Source: an uncultured bacterium (GTDB taxonomy: Bacteria; Bacillota; Clostridia; Christensenellales; Borkfalkiaceae). Taken from it: DNA of 10,939 bases. The notes below the pieces were generated by a model. It was not told the origin of the DNA. It ran no database searches and saw only the letters and a list, made by a program, of their open reading frames with translations. Both the position numbers and the translations under genes were made by a program. Shown one piece after another: positions 4,911 through 10,939 of this stretch. The DNA lies in contig CAKXBD010000067.1 of the NCBI GenBank assembly GCA_934871445.1, positions 1 to 10,939 on the forward strand. Reading direction: 5' to 3'. How positions within the stretch are numbered: the stretch's first letter is position 1; every line of letters starts with the position of its first letter.

Positions 4911-7188
4911 CTACTCGCCTTTGCTCTTTTTAACGAGAATCAGTATTACAACCAACCCGATCAGCAAGCATATCCCGCCAACGATCAAGCCGATCATGGC
5001 TCCGTTAATTCCGCTTTCAATATGAAACTCGTACATCGTACTGTTTCCGCAAATATCTGTGACTGTTACTTTATAGCTCCCTTCTTGTTTTAGGTTTTCT
5101 CCGAGTTTATACTCTATTTCCTCGCCGTTCAAATATACTTTTACTTCGGCCTGCTCGGAAAGCTCGGACAGTGACACGTTTTCTTTTGTTGTTCCTCCGT
5201 TTTCCACGCCGTTCAACGTAAGCGTAGGAGCCGTTCCGTCTATAGTTATTGTAAAGCCGTACATGCTCCCGTTAACCGTAACCTCTATTTTATATTTCCC
5301 GTCTGCTGTGAGTTCAAGCTTTCCTTCGTTCAAACTCTTTTCTTCACCATTTACAAAAATTTTTTCAAAGCCAGGCATATCCTTGAAATTGTATACAAAC
5401 TCTTTTATAAGCGGTTTGACGATTGTAAAAGACATCTCGGCTCTGTTGCCGAGTTCATCCACGAGCGTTAAGAAATATTCCCCGGGAGCCGTAATCGCCT
5501 CGTCTGCCGTATATTCGACTTCTTTGCCATCCTTCTTCAAAATTATTGTTACGACCTCATCGGGCGAGATAACTACGGAATTAGATAGCCCTTTATCGTT
5601 TATATTGATATCGAAGTCCACAAATTTATCTATTGCAAACGTTACTTCGGTTTGATTCCCTGCAAGGTCACTCACGACTACCCTGTACGCCCCGCTTTCA
5701 GAAATTATGCTTCCCGAAATATATTCTCCGACCAAAATCCCGTCCTTGAATATCTCGACCGATACGCCTTCTTCTGTAAATATAACGCGGATATCTCCGC
5801 TTACCTCGTCGCCGTTTTCCGCACCTTCAAGCGTAACTTCGGGGGCAATTGTATCAATGACAAATTCATATATTAACCACATTTTGTTTTTGGGATACAA
5901 ACTCGGTTTTCCAAACATTCCCTGCCGCATCGACACATACAATTTCATAACTACCCGTATCTATCGTATAAACCGTATCGCCTTTTTTATATGGTTTACC
6001 GTTTATCGTTACATTCGTTATCGGGGCATAAATTTCGGGATCCCCGTCCGTCCAATCGAGAAAAACATCTCCGTCTGTTTTTCCGTCTATAACATTTTTT
6101 ACCTCAAGCGTTTTTACTGTTCTGTCTATTATAATCGTGAATTCTCCCGTCGAGTTCCCTGCTTCGGAAATCCCGTAGAATATATATTTCCCCGGCCTAT
6201 AATATTCCGTTCCCGATACATATTCTGTAAAATCTTCGCTGTCAGGCTGTTTCACATAACACGTTTCTTCGCATTCGAATCGAATATATGCACCGTTCGT
6301 GTAACTTCCGTTATCGCAAGGCTCGTCGTCCACATATAACTGCCCTTTAGGAATTTCTCTGTCTAACGTCACCTCGTAACAATCGGATACATTCCCTGCT
6401 CTATCCACACAATAAAAGGAATACGTTCCTTCCTCCGTATAAGACGTACCCTGTTTATATTCGGTAAATTCATTATCTTCCGGCCTTTTCACGAACACCT
6501 CGGCAATCCCAAATTCATCTTGAGGAGTAAAGCTGATTGTTTCCGCATTCGTAATACTTCCCGAATCGATTATAGAGTTTCCTGCATATAAACTCCCTGT
6601 AGGTTTCGTTTTGTCCAGGGTAACACTCATCGTATCCGATTTATTTCCACATTTATCTACGGCATAAAAAGAATACGTCCCTTCTGTTTCCAACATTGTT
6701 CCAAGGGCATATTTCGTATATCCCGAACTTCCGGGCATTTTTACATAACTACTTTCTATTCCGCCATAGACATCTATCGCCTCATATTTAATATATGCTG
6801 CGTTTGTATAGCTACCGCTTGATAATTTCGTTGTTTCGCCGTATAACGTCCCGGCAGGTGCTGAAATATCATAATAAACCTTATATTCTTCCGAAACATT
6901 TCCCGCTTTATCTACCGCGCGGAAGGTATACCAGCCATACATTTCCGCTATACTTGTTCCCGGCGTATATTTTACCCATTCTTCCGTGTACGGTTTCTTT
7001 AACTCACAATAAGAAATGCCTCCCGCATCCGTGGCCGTATACTTGATAGCTTTATTGGTATATCCCCCGTTCGCCACCGTCACACCGTTTGTGTCTGTAA
7101 CCGTACCTATCGGGGCAACCGTGTCTAAATACATCCATGAGACATCGCTTTCATTTCCGACTTTAAGGCGGCAGTTGCATTCCGTCAT
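4911..7188 (-). pseudogene. Ig-repeat surface protein with C-terminal anchor; N-terminus lost, frame broken
   Basis: Two overlapping frames make up one protein of about 750 residues. Frame one (7188-5866) carries five Ig-like repeats of about 75-86 residues, at roughly residues 22, 108, 192, 277 and 356, each ending in an AVDKAGN-like motif then D-x-x-x-P. Frame two (usable from about 5880 to 4911) carries four shorter repeats (TIAPEVTLEG, AGNQTEV, LGNRAEM, CGNSTM). It ends in a membrane helix of about 24 residues and KKSKGE, a C-terminal anchor. The frames meet near 5866-5885. Removing one A from TTAATATATGAA would restore reading as VVNYEFVID. There is no signal peptide: residues 5-22 align with the end of a preceding repeat, so the gene starts inside a repeat. 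No ribosome binding site precedes the ATG at 7188. It was originally an exported cell-surface or adhesion-type protein. Confidence 0.75.
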
Positions 7189-7555
7189 CCAACCCGATAT
7201 CCGTGCTATCTTCCAATGTGCCCTCTTTTTCCAGCTCCGCTACATCTTCGATACTGCCGCCGTTTGCCAAATGCTCGGCCGTGCGTTTTATTTCCCACGG
7301 GAACGGACAAGCACCTCGCTCCGCAAGGGATATGATTTGTCCCGCTATTTCATTCCCGTGTGTTTCCTGTATCTTTCGGATATGCTCTGCAAAAATCCCG
7401 AGAAATTCTTCCGCCTTTTTATGTCCGAGACTCGGCTTGCCGTCCGGAGAATCATATTCCTCCAATTCTTTCGACCACTCCCACCACACCTCCGCTGCCG
7501 TATTACTGTTCGGGCGGATCGCATTGATAAAATCCTTAAATTCTTTCTGATTCAT
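7163..7555 (-). CDS. unknown 130-residue protein of the ArdA/pentapeptide operon
   Basis: The ATG at 7555 is chosen over an upstream alternative start at 7606, because the longer form begins inside the preceding gene. It follows the pentapeptide gene stop by 11 nt, so it is probably co-transcribed, but the ribosome binding site (GGTAGA) is weak. The protein is soluble, acidic and helical: MNQKEFKDFINAIRP, AAEVWWEWSKELEEYDS, KKAEEFLGIFAEHI, CPFPWEIKRTAEHLANGG. I do not recognise a named family. Proteins of this look occur in Clostridia mobile-element cargo, as I recall. Its last codons (MQLPP, TAA at 7165-7163) overlap the start of the truncated Ig-repeat frame by 26 bp, so its C-terminus may have been changed by the same recombination. 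No function is proposed. Confidence 0.75.
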   Translation of the reverse strand: MNQKEFKDFINAIRPNSNTAAEVWWEWSKELEEYDSPDGKPSLGHKKAEEFLGIFAEHIRKIQETHGNEIAGQIISLAERGACPFPWEIKRTAEHLANGGSIEDVAELEKEGTLEDSTDIGLDDGMQLPP

Positions 7556-7566
7556 TTTTTCTACCG

Positions 7567-8115
7567 TTACATAATTATTGCAGGGCCGCCTGCTTCTGCA
7601 AGCCATTCTTTTTCGCTGCCGCAGATATTATTCATACAAACATTTTTCAAATCAAGATTCCCCGCATCCATATTCTCCACGCAACAATTTTGCAGGCTCA
7701 TACCTGTACCAGAACAATCGACGAGACGGACGCCCGCGAAATTGCTGTGCGTGAATATCGCACTGTATAATTCCGTTCCATACAATTTTGCGCAGCTGAA
7801 ATCACTTTCTTCTGCAACCGCCTTTATAAGATTGCAATGATAAAAACGAGTCCCTTTGAAACTTGAAAAACATAGTCCTGTTTCTTGCAGGTTTACATTG
7901 ACGAGTTTTGCGCCGTCGAAGTTCGCATCCAGCAGTTTCTGTTTCTGCAGATCTATATTCCTAAGAATGCAATTTGAGAAATCCGCCTGTTTTCCGCCCG
8001 CATTATTCAGCCACAGTATATGATTTGCAAGCATGACCTCTATTTCGGATTCCGCCAATTCTTTCAGCGGCGTATCCGTTTTCACATACGGTTCCGCTAT
8101 TGTAATTGATTTCAT
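7567..8115 (-). CDS. pentapeptide-repeat protein
   Basis: 182 residues from the ATG at 8115 (MKSITIAEPY). A short N-terminal helical part (about 15-40: LAESEIEVMLANHILWL) precedes about 20 tandem A(D/N)(L/F)xx repeats at residues 44-158, such as ADFSN, ANFDG, AKLVN, VNLQE, SSFKG and AKLYG. These fold into a right-handed quadrilateral beta-helix. Some members (MfpA, Qnr) mimic DNA and bind gyrase, but nothing here proves that role. A TTG at 8139 would add eight residues. Neither start has a good ribosome binding site (GGGAAAG lies 12 nt before the ATG). The first codons are read in another frame as the DEINY motif of an ArdA fragment, so the gene start may be a fusion product. Cys content is high for a cytosolic protein. 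Transcribed with the ArdA gene. Confidence 0.88.
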   Translation of the reverse strand: MKSITIAEPYVKTDTPLKELAESEIEVMLANHILWLNNAGGKQADFSNCILRNIDLQKQKLLDANFDGAKLVNVNLQETGLCFSSFKGTRFYHCNLIKAVAEESDFSCAKLYGTELYSAIFTHSNFAGVRLVDCSGTGMSLQNCCVENMDAGNLDLKNVCMNNICGSEKEWLAEAGGPAIIM

Positions 8116-8299
8116 CGAGATTTTGTGCTTTCCCTGCAAGCCCCGCGTACTCTTTCGGCGAGTTGACTTCTTTAACGTAGACGATAGGCGGTATCAGTTC
8201 GGGAATGCCGATTTTTTCCAAACAATTGTATAGTTCTTTCTCCCGGCATGGAAACGTTATTTCCGTTTCCGCGCCGTTCATCAGTATCAGTTTTATCAT
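8003..8299 (-). pseudogene. N-terminal fragment of a second ArdA-like gene
   Basis: From the ATG at 8299 the first 66 residues (MIKLILMNG, ITFPCREKELYNCLEKIG, YVKEV, NLDEINY) match the N-terminus of the ArdA-like protein just upstream, which has IAFPCTEEELHEALKRLG and LDEINY at the same spacing. After DEINY the similarity ends. The frame runs on for 32 unrelated residues (NSGTVCENG to VAE), which are only the pentapeptide gene read in another frame. An intact ArdA would continue LAKxMD. The ATG is 20 bp after the upstream stop, with AGGAG 12-13 nt before it, so a 98-residue product could be made, or its translation could feed ribosomes into the pentapeptide gene. Confidence 0.75.
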
Positions 8300-8319
8300 T
8301 ATTACTCTTGTCTCCTGTC

Positions 8320-9474
8320 CTACATTTTCTGCTGTTCGCACATTTCGCTTTCGGGCGGAATACCGAGAAGTTCTTCCAACGTCATATGGCTGTTAATATA
8401 TACGAATCCGCCTTCTACGAACTTGCCCGCATATTCTTCCTCCATATGCCGGCCTACCCCGTAAAGATCGATATATTCCTCCAACTCGGACGGGATATCC
8501 GCTCCGAATGTGATATCCACGGCATATTGCCCTACCTCCGTATAATCCGCCGCACCTTCAATATATTCGAAATCGTCGATATACTCCGCAAGTTTCGCAA
8601 TCATCTTTGCAGAATCGTCGCCCGCATACTTTACCATTCCTTCGAGTTTATCAAAATCCATATCCGCAACGTTTATCTTTTCGGCCGCCGCATTGATATC
8701 GAAAATACTCTCGCTTTGCAGCATCCTTTCAAACCGCTCCCGCCATTCTCTGCCATCGGCATTGAAATCCTCTACTCGATAAGAACAGTCCTCCGCTTTC
8801 TCCGCGCCCAGCCGGTGCAGCGCTTTCCTTATCGCCATAGGCTCGGCGGGAAGATATAGGTATTCCTTTTTGTCGTTATACCCTACCTCTACTGACAACA
8901 GTTCTTCGCCCGTATAGCTATAATAAGGCAATACCTGCCCATCGTAATATTCCTTTTCTTCAATTCCTTCGTTACGGAATAAAAGCCCGTTATCAGTCTT
9001 TATCCCTTTTCCCGAGTCGAGTAATTCCTTGCCTGCCTTTTCATAATCGTTATTTTCTGCCTCATCCAAAGTCATACACGGCTTTACCGAATACAAATAC
9101 CTGCGGCCTACGACAGCCATATCGTCCGTTTCTTGCATAAGCGTATAACAGCCGAGGTTGAAATGCAGATTGATGAGTTCTTTCGGCGTTTCGTATCCTT
9201 CATATGCCGCTATTGTAAATAATGCGGTCTTTTCTGTTTCATCTTCGCTATCCATTAGTTTTGCGAGGTAATTTATTTCGTCCAGGTCGAGTTCCTGATT
9301 TTCCAAACACACAAACCCTTCCGGCTCCACCACCTCCGATACATACCCTTTCACGCCCGGCGAGTTTTCCTTCCCCAGCCGTTTCAACGCTTCGTGCAGT
9401 TCTTCTTCCGTACACGGAAATGCGATATCTGTATTCCCCTGTTTATTTCGTATATTCAGTACGATCTGTTTCAT
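8320..9474 (-). CDS. ardA: ArdA-like anti-restriction protein
   Basis: 384 visibly acidic residues. ArdA proteins mimic bent B-DNA and occupy type I restriction enzymes, protecting incoming mobile DNA. The N-terminal module (15-75) carries IAFPCTEEELHEALKRLG and DLDEINYLAKLMD. Residues 84-130 (ELINLHFNLGCYTLM, RRYLYSV) resemble the second ArdA subdomain. A related module recurs at 203-267 (EYLYLPAEPMAIRKALHRLG, FDINAAAEKI). The end (333-360: EYIDLYGVGRHMEEEYAGKF, then VEGGFVYI) matches the usual ArdA C-terminus. It is about twice the length of classical ArdA (about 165 residues), but long forms are common in Clostridia elements. The ATG at 9474 follows GAGGGG by 4 nt. It is first of an operon with the ArdA fragment, the pentapeptide gene and an unknown gene. 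No clear promoter of its own was seen. Confidence 0.82.
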   Translation of the reverse strand: MKQIVLNIRNKQGNTDIAFPCTEEELHEALKRLGKENSPGVKGYVSEVVEPEGFVCLENQELDLDEINYLAKLMDSEDETEKTALFTIAAYEGYETPKELINLHFNLGCYTLMQETDDMAVVGRRYLYSVKPCMTLDEAENNDYEKAGKELLDSGKGIKTDNGLLFRNEGIEEKEYYDGQVLPYYSYTGEELLSVEVGYNDKKEYLYLPAEPMAIRKALHRLGAEKAEDCSYRVEDFNADGREWRERFERMLQSESIFDINAAAEKINVADMDFDKLEGMVKYAGDDSAKMIAKLAEYIDDFEYIEGAADYTEVGQYAVDITFGADIPSELEEYIDLYGVGRHMEEEYAGKFVEGGFVYINSHMTLEELLGIPPESEMCEQQKM

Positions 9475-9497
9475 GAATCCCCTCTTTTAAATTTATT

Positions 9498-9523
9498 AAA
9501 GCGCAGATTTTACTCTGCGCTTT
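9498..9523 (-). terminator. hairpin terminator between the orphan ORF and ardA
   Basis: A perfect 10-bp stem AAAGCGCAGA / TCTGCGCTTT with a 6-nt loop, followed on minus by AATAAATTTAAAA. It lies about 20 bp past the stop of the reading frame at 9544 and 24 bp before the ardA start. It should end transcription from the upstream genes, so ardA either has its own promoter or depends on partial read-through. Confidence 0.75.
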
Positions 9524-9543
9524 GCCTTTGCTTTATCAAAATT

Positions 9544-9774
9544 TCAACGAAGTGGCCCTGCCGCCGATAACGATGCTTTGACCGCGTTCGCGTACCCCGA
9601 TTGTGTTGCCGTATACTCTGTTCCGTTCGTCGTTTTTCCTGTTATAACGATCGCTTCACCGTATGCCTGTAGGATCGCGACTTCGCCGTCAATGAACCTT
9701 CGCTTGTCGGCGTCAAGGTCATATAATCCGTCAGCATAGTCCTCCGCCGCAATTCCTGTTATGACCACCAACAA
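9544..9774 (-). CDS. unrecognised short ORF, possibly a gene remnant
   Basis: Open from a TTG at 9774 to TGA at 9544 (76 residues). The frame stays open a little further upstream, to a TAA at 9804. It has a short hydrophobic start (LVVITGIAA), then a mixed region (YDLDADKRRFIDGEVAILQA, AIVITGKTTNGTEYTATQ). No ATG, no ribosome binding site and no known family. For: a terminator follows about 20 bp downstream, and the composition looks coding. Against: no usable start. A 20-codon lysine-rich open stretch in another frame lies just upstream (about 9800-9860), as if a larger gene had been damaged by deletion or frameshift. Confidence 0.3.
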   Translation of the reverse strand: MLVVITGIAAEDYADGLYDLDADKRRFIDGEVAILQAYGEAIVITGKTTNGTEYTATQSGYANAVKASLSAAGPLR

Positions 9775-9852
9775 CAGCGAGCCATGATGCTGAGCTATAT
9801 TTTACTCTTATCCCTGTTCTTATATTTCTTTTTCAATTCCTCCCGTTCTTCT

Positions 9853-10206
9853 TTATACTTCTTCGCTCAATCCGTTTCTGCGGATCCCTACCGCCGTTTC
9901 AATAAGCCTGTACAGCGGCGGAGGGATCACTTCCCTGTCCGCAAGGTCTGCCGCCGTGATATGCTCCGTTCCGAGCGTCAAATCCTTTGCGCAGCACAGC
10001 AACGTATAACTGCTCTCCGTCCCGCAATATAGCCGTATCCTGTTCAGCAGTATTTTCCCGCTCCGCATCTGCCGTTTCGCTGCGCGCCATAACGCTCGGT
10101 CTGCCGTCAGAAGATACAACTTGCACATCAGTTTTCGGTCATTTCGGTTCGCTCTTTGTGCTGCGTGGATAAACACTTCCCTGTGGGCCTTGTTCTTGAA
10201 ATACAT
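9853..10206 (-). CDS. DUF6075-like hypothetical protein
   Basis: 117 residues from the ATG at 10206. Motifs are YFKNKAHREVFIHAAQRANR, DRKLMCKLYLLTADRALW, YTLLCCAKDLTLGTEHIT and a tail ending AVGIRRNGL. The layout (FKNKxHxxxF, D...YLLTADxxLW, KDLxxGTxHI) resembles a small family of unknown function that I recall as DUF6075, often found beside other mobile-element cargo in Clostridia. The name is from memory. The first ATG (10212) is only 1 nt from an AGGAGG box, while the second (10206) has 7-nt spacing, so the second is preferred. It is separated from yolD by a terminator that sits in its own 5' region, so it probably has a separate promoter or depends on read-through. Function unknown. Confidence 0.75.
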   Translation of the reverse strand: MYFKNKAHREVFIHAAQRANRNDRKLMCKLYLLTADRALWRAAKRQMRSGKILLNRIRLYCGTESSYTLLCCAKDLTLGTEHITAADLADREVIPPPLYRLIETAVGIRRNGLSEEV

Positions 10207-10213
10207 AGACATT

Positions 10214-10219
10214 CCTCCT
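10214..10219 (-). promoter_or_regulatory. ribosome binding site that decides the DUF6075-like start
   Basis: A perfect AGGAGG read on the minus strand. Spacing is 1 nt to the ATG at 10212 and 7 nt to the ATG at 10206, which favours the second start. Confidence 0.75.
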
Positions 10220-10229
10220 GTGAAATTGA

Positions 10230-10261
10230 AAAAGCCGACCGTTTTTTTACGATCGGCTTTT
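10230..10261 (-). terminator. rho-independent terminator of the polymerase-yolD operon
   Basis: On the minus strand AAAAGCCGATCG pairs with CGGTCGGCTTTT (12 pairs including one U-G), with an 8-nt loop, ending in five U. The plus-strand version has an A/C mismatch at the wobble, which supports minus-strand use. It lies 20 bp past the yolD stop. Confidence 0.88.
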
Positions 10262-10281
10262 ATGTATCTGTTTATATTGTC

Positions 10282-10674
10282 TTATTCGTTCAACTCCACT
10301 ATGTTTTCTATCGGGATCCGCTCCCCTCGGTCTGTCACGATAACTTTCCCTATCTCGTCTATCTTCTTTATTGTACATTCCGTCCATTCATACCTGCCGC
10401 CTTCTTTTTTTTCGTCCGCTACAAAGTATGTGATGCGCACGGAGGTTTTCGGATTCGCCATAATTTGCAAAAAGCGTTCGTTCAGTTCTGCGAGGTGCTG
10501 TTCGTCCAAATCCCAGCGTCCGTCCGTAAGACGCGCCGTTTCGTCGATTGCGTCGCCATACCCCGTCAGCGCCGCAAAGGGCGAAAACTGTGCCGCGCGG
10601 TCGATGAGCGACATATGCGCGTGAGTTTTGGAACGATGATGCGGCAGGTTTATGATATCGTCATACTTGCTCAT
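10282..10674 (-). CDS. YolD-like protein
   Basis: 130 residues, standard length. The N-terminal signature is plain: MSKYDDIINLPHHRSKTHAH, then SLIDRAAQFSPFAALTGYGD and AIDETARLT. The C-terminal half is a small beta domain (VRITYFVADEKKEGG, IKKIDEIGKVIVTDRGERIP). YolD-like proteins are nearly always encoded beside Y-family polymerases (UvrX/UmuC type) in Bacillota and are thought to be functional counterparts of UmuD, though the mechanism is not settled. The ATG overlaps the stop of the upstream polymerase gene (ATGA), so translation is coupled. It ends at a strong terminator. SOS control would be expected from a LexA box ahead of the polymerase, outside the window. Confidence 0.92.
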   Translation of the reverse strand: MSKYDDIINLPHHRSKTHAHMSLIDRAAQFSPFAALTGYGDAIDETARLTDGRWDLDEQHLAELNERFLQIMANPKTSVRITYFVADEKKEGGRYEWTECTIKKIDEIGKVIVTDRGERIPIENIVELNE

Positions 10675-10939
10675 GCTTTATGCCCTCCGATACGACTATT
10701 TCGATCTTTCGCTGTAGCCCCATCTTCCAAACTCATTCCCTTGAGAATGGCGTTCTTCCCGTATTTGTTTTTTATATCAAGAACCGCTTGCTGCCACTTT
10801 TTCTCCTTTTCAAGCTGCTCTTTTTCCGCCGCTCTATTCTTTTCTTCCTCCGCATAATCTGTAAACAGATTCATCTGCTCGGAAACAAGTTCTTCCTTCT
10901 CACTTTCATCCACCACCTTTCCCGCCGTAATATATAGCC
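10671..10939 (-). CDS. Y-family DNA polymerase (UmuC/UvrX-type), C-terminal end only
   Basis: Open from the right edge to TGA at 10671; the start lies outside the window. The visible 89 residues are the tail beyond the catalytic core: a charged helical linker with MNLFTDYAEEEKN (a QMNLF motif of the kind used by Y-family polymerases to bind the sliding clamp), then KKWQQAVLDIKNKYGKNAIL, KGMSLEDGAT and IGGHKA. This ending is characteristic of the Bacillota polymerase found with YolD. The active-site residues cannot be checked here. A GTG at 10916 is in frame but is internal, because the frame continues upstream without a stop. The gene overlaps yolD by 4 bp. Confidence 0.88.
   Translation of the reverse strand, partial: LYITAGKVVDESEKEELVSEQMNLFTDYAEEEKNRAAEKEQLEKEKKWQQAVLDIKNKYGKNAILKGMSLEDGATAKDRNSRIGGHKA

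Noticed and set aside
5707..6339. 210-residue plus-strand open frame
   Set aside because: Antisense to Ig repeats; rich in Ile, Tyr, Arg and Phe with no domain, as expected for the complement of repeat-coding DNA.
7016..7840. 274-residue plus-strand open frame
   Set aside because: Lies opposite three better-supported minus-strand genes, including pentapeptide repeats, and has no ribosome binding site or family likeness.
8248..8859. 203-residue plus-strand open frame
   Set aside because: Antisense to the ArdA-like gene; no recognisable motif.
9510..9543. Possible ardA promoter (TTGATA followed by TAAAAT)
   Set aside because: The spacer would be 21 bp, too long for sigma-A, and the boxes overlap the terminator stem.
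10121..10857. Overlapping plus-strand frames of 167 and 233 residues
   Set aside because: Antisense to yolD and the polymerase tail, whose family signatures are certain.

Overview
The window looks like a moderately AT-rich Bacillota chromosome, most likely an anaerobic gut-type member of Clostridia. This rests on textbook sigma-A promoters with 17-bp spacers, AGGAGG-type ribosome binding sites, and the gene families present: GHKL sensor kinase, a LysR/DUF3737 locus, YolD with a Y-family polymerase, and ArdA-like anti-restriction proteins. No rRNA, tRNA, CRISPR array or recognisable transposase or integrase was found. This is inference from gene content, not a taxonomic assignment.

Layout. 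(1) 1-1274, minus: a GHKL (AgrC-type) sensor histidine kinase, cut by the left edge, with a clear promoter. (2) 1733-3283: a divergent locus with a LysR regulator on plus, and on minus a small coiled-coil protein followed by a DUF3737 gene cut short at about 95 residues. Two back-to-back sigma-A promoters and a dyad lie between them. (3) 3391-4900: a pair of small divergent HTH regulator genes sharing 18-bp palindromic operators. The plus copy is intact. The minus copy is split by a roughly 495-bp insert that is itself an internal piece of another gene. A possible structured RNA or DNA element and a bidirectional terminator follow. (4) 4911-7188, minus: an Ig-repeat surface protein with a C-terminal membrane anchor, but without its N-terminus and with a frame break. 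(5) 7163-9474, minus: an operon of an ArdA-like protein, a fragment of a second ArdA-like gene running into a pentapeptide-repeat gene, and an unknown 130-residue protein. (6) 9544-10939, minus: an orphan reading frame, a DUF6075-like gene, yolD, and the 3' end of a Y-family DNA polymerase.

Blocks 5 and 6 read like accessory cargo of an integrative element: defence evasion by DNA-mimic proteins plus error-prone repair. The element's mobility genes are not in the window. Its left boundary appears to lie inside the Ig-repeat gene near 7165-7190, which explains why that surface protein has no signal peptide.

The window is rich in broken genes (DUF3737, HTH regulator, DUF4085-like insert, ArdA fragment, Ig-repeat protein), so it looks like a recombination hotspot. 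The clearest unusual observation is the split HTH gene. Removing the insert restores a 79-residue protein that aligns without gaps to its intact divergent neighbour.
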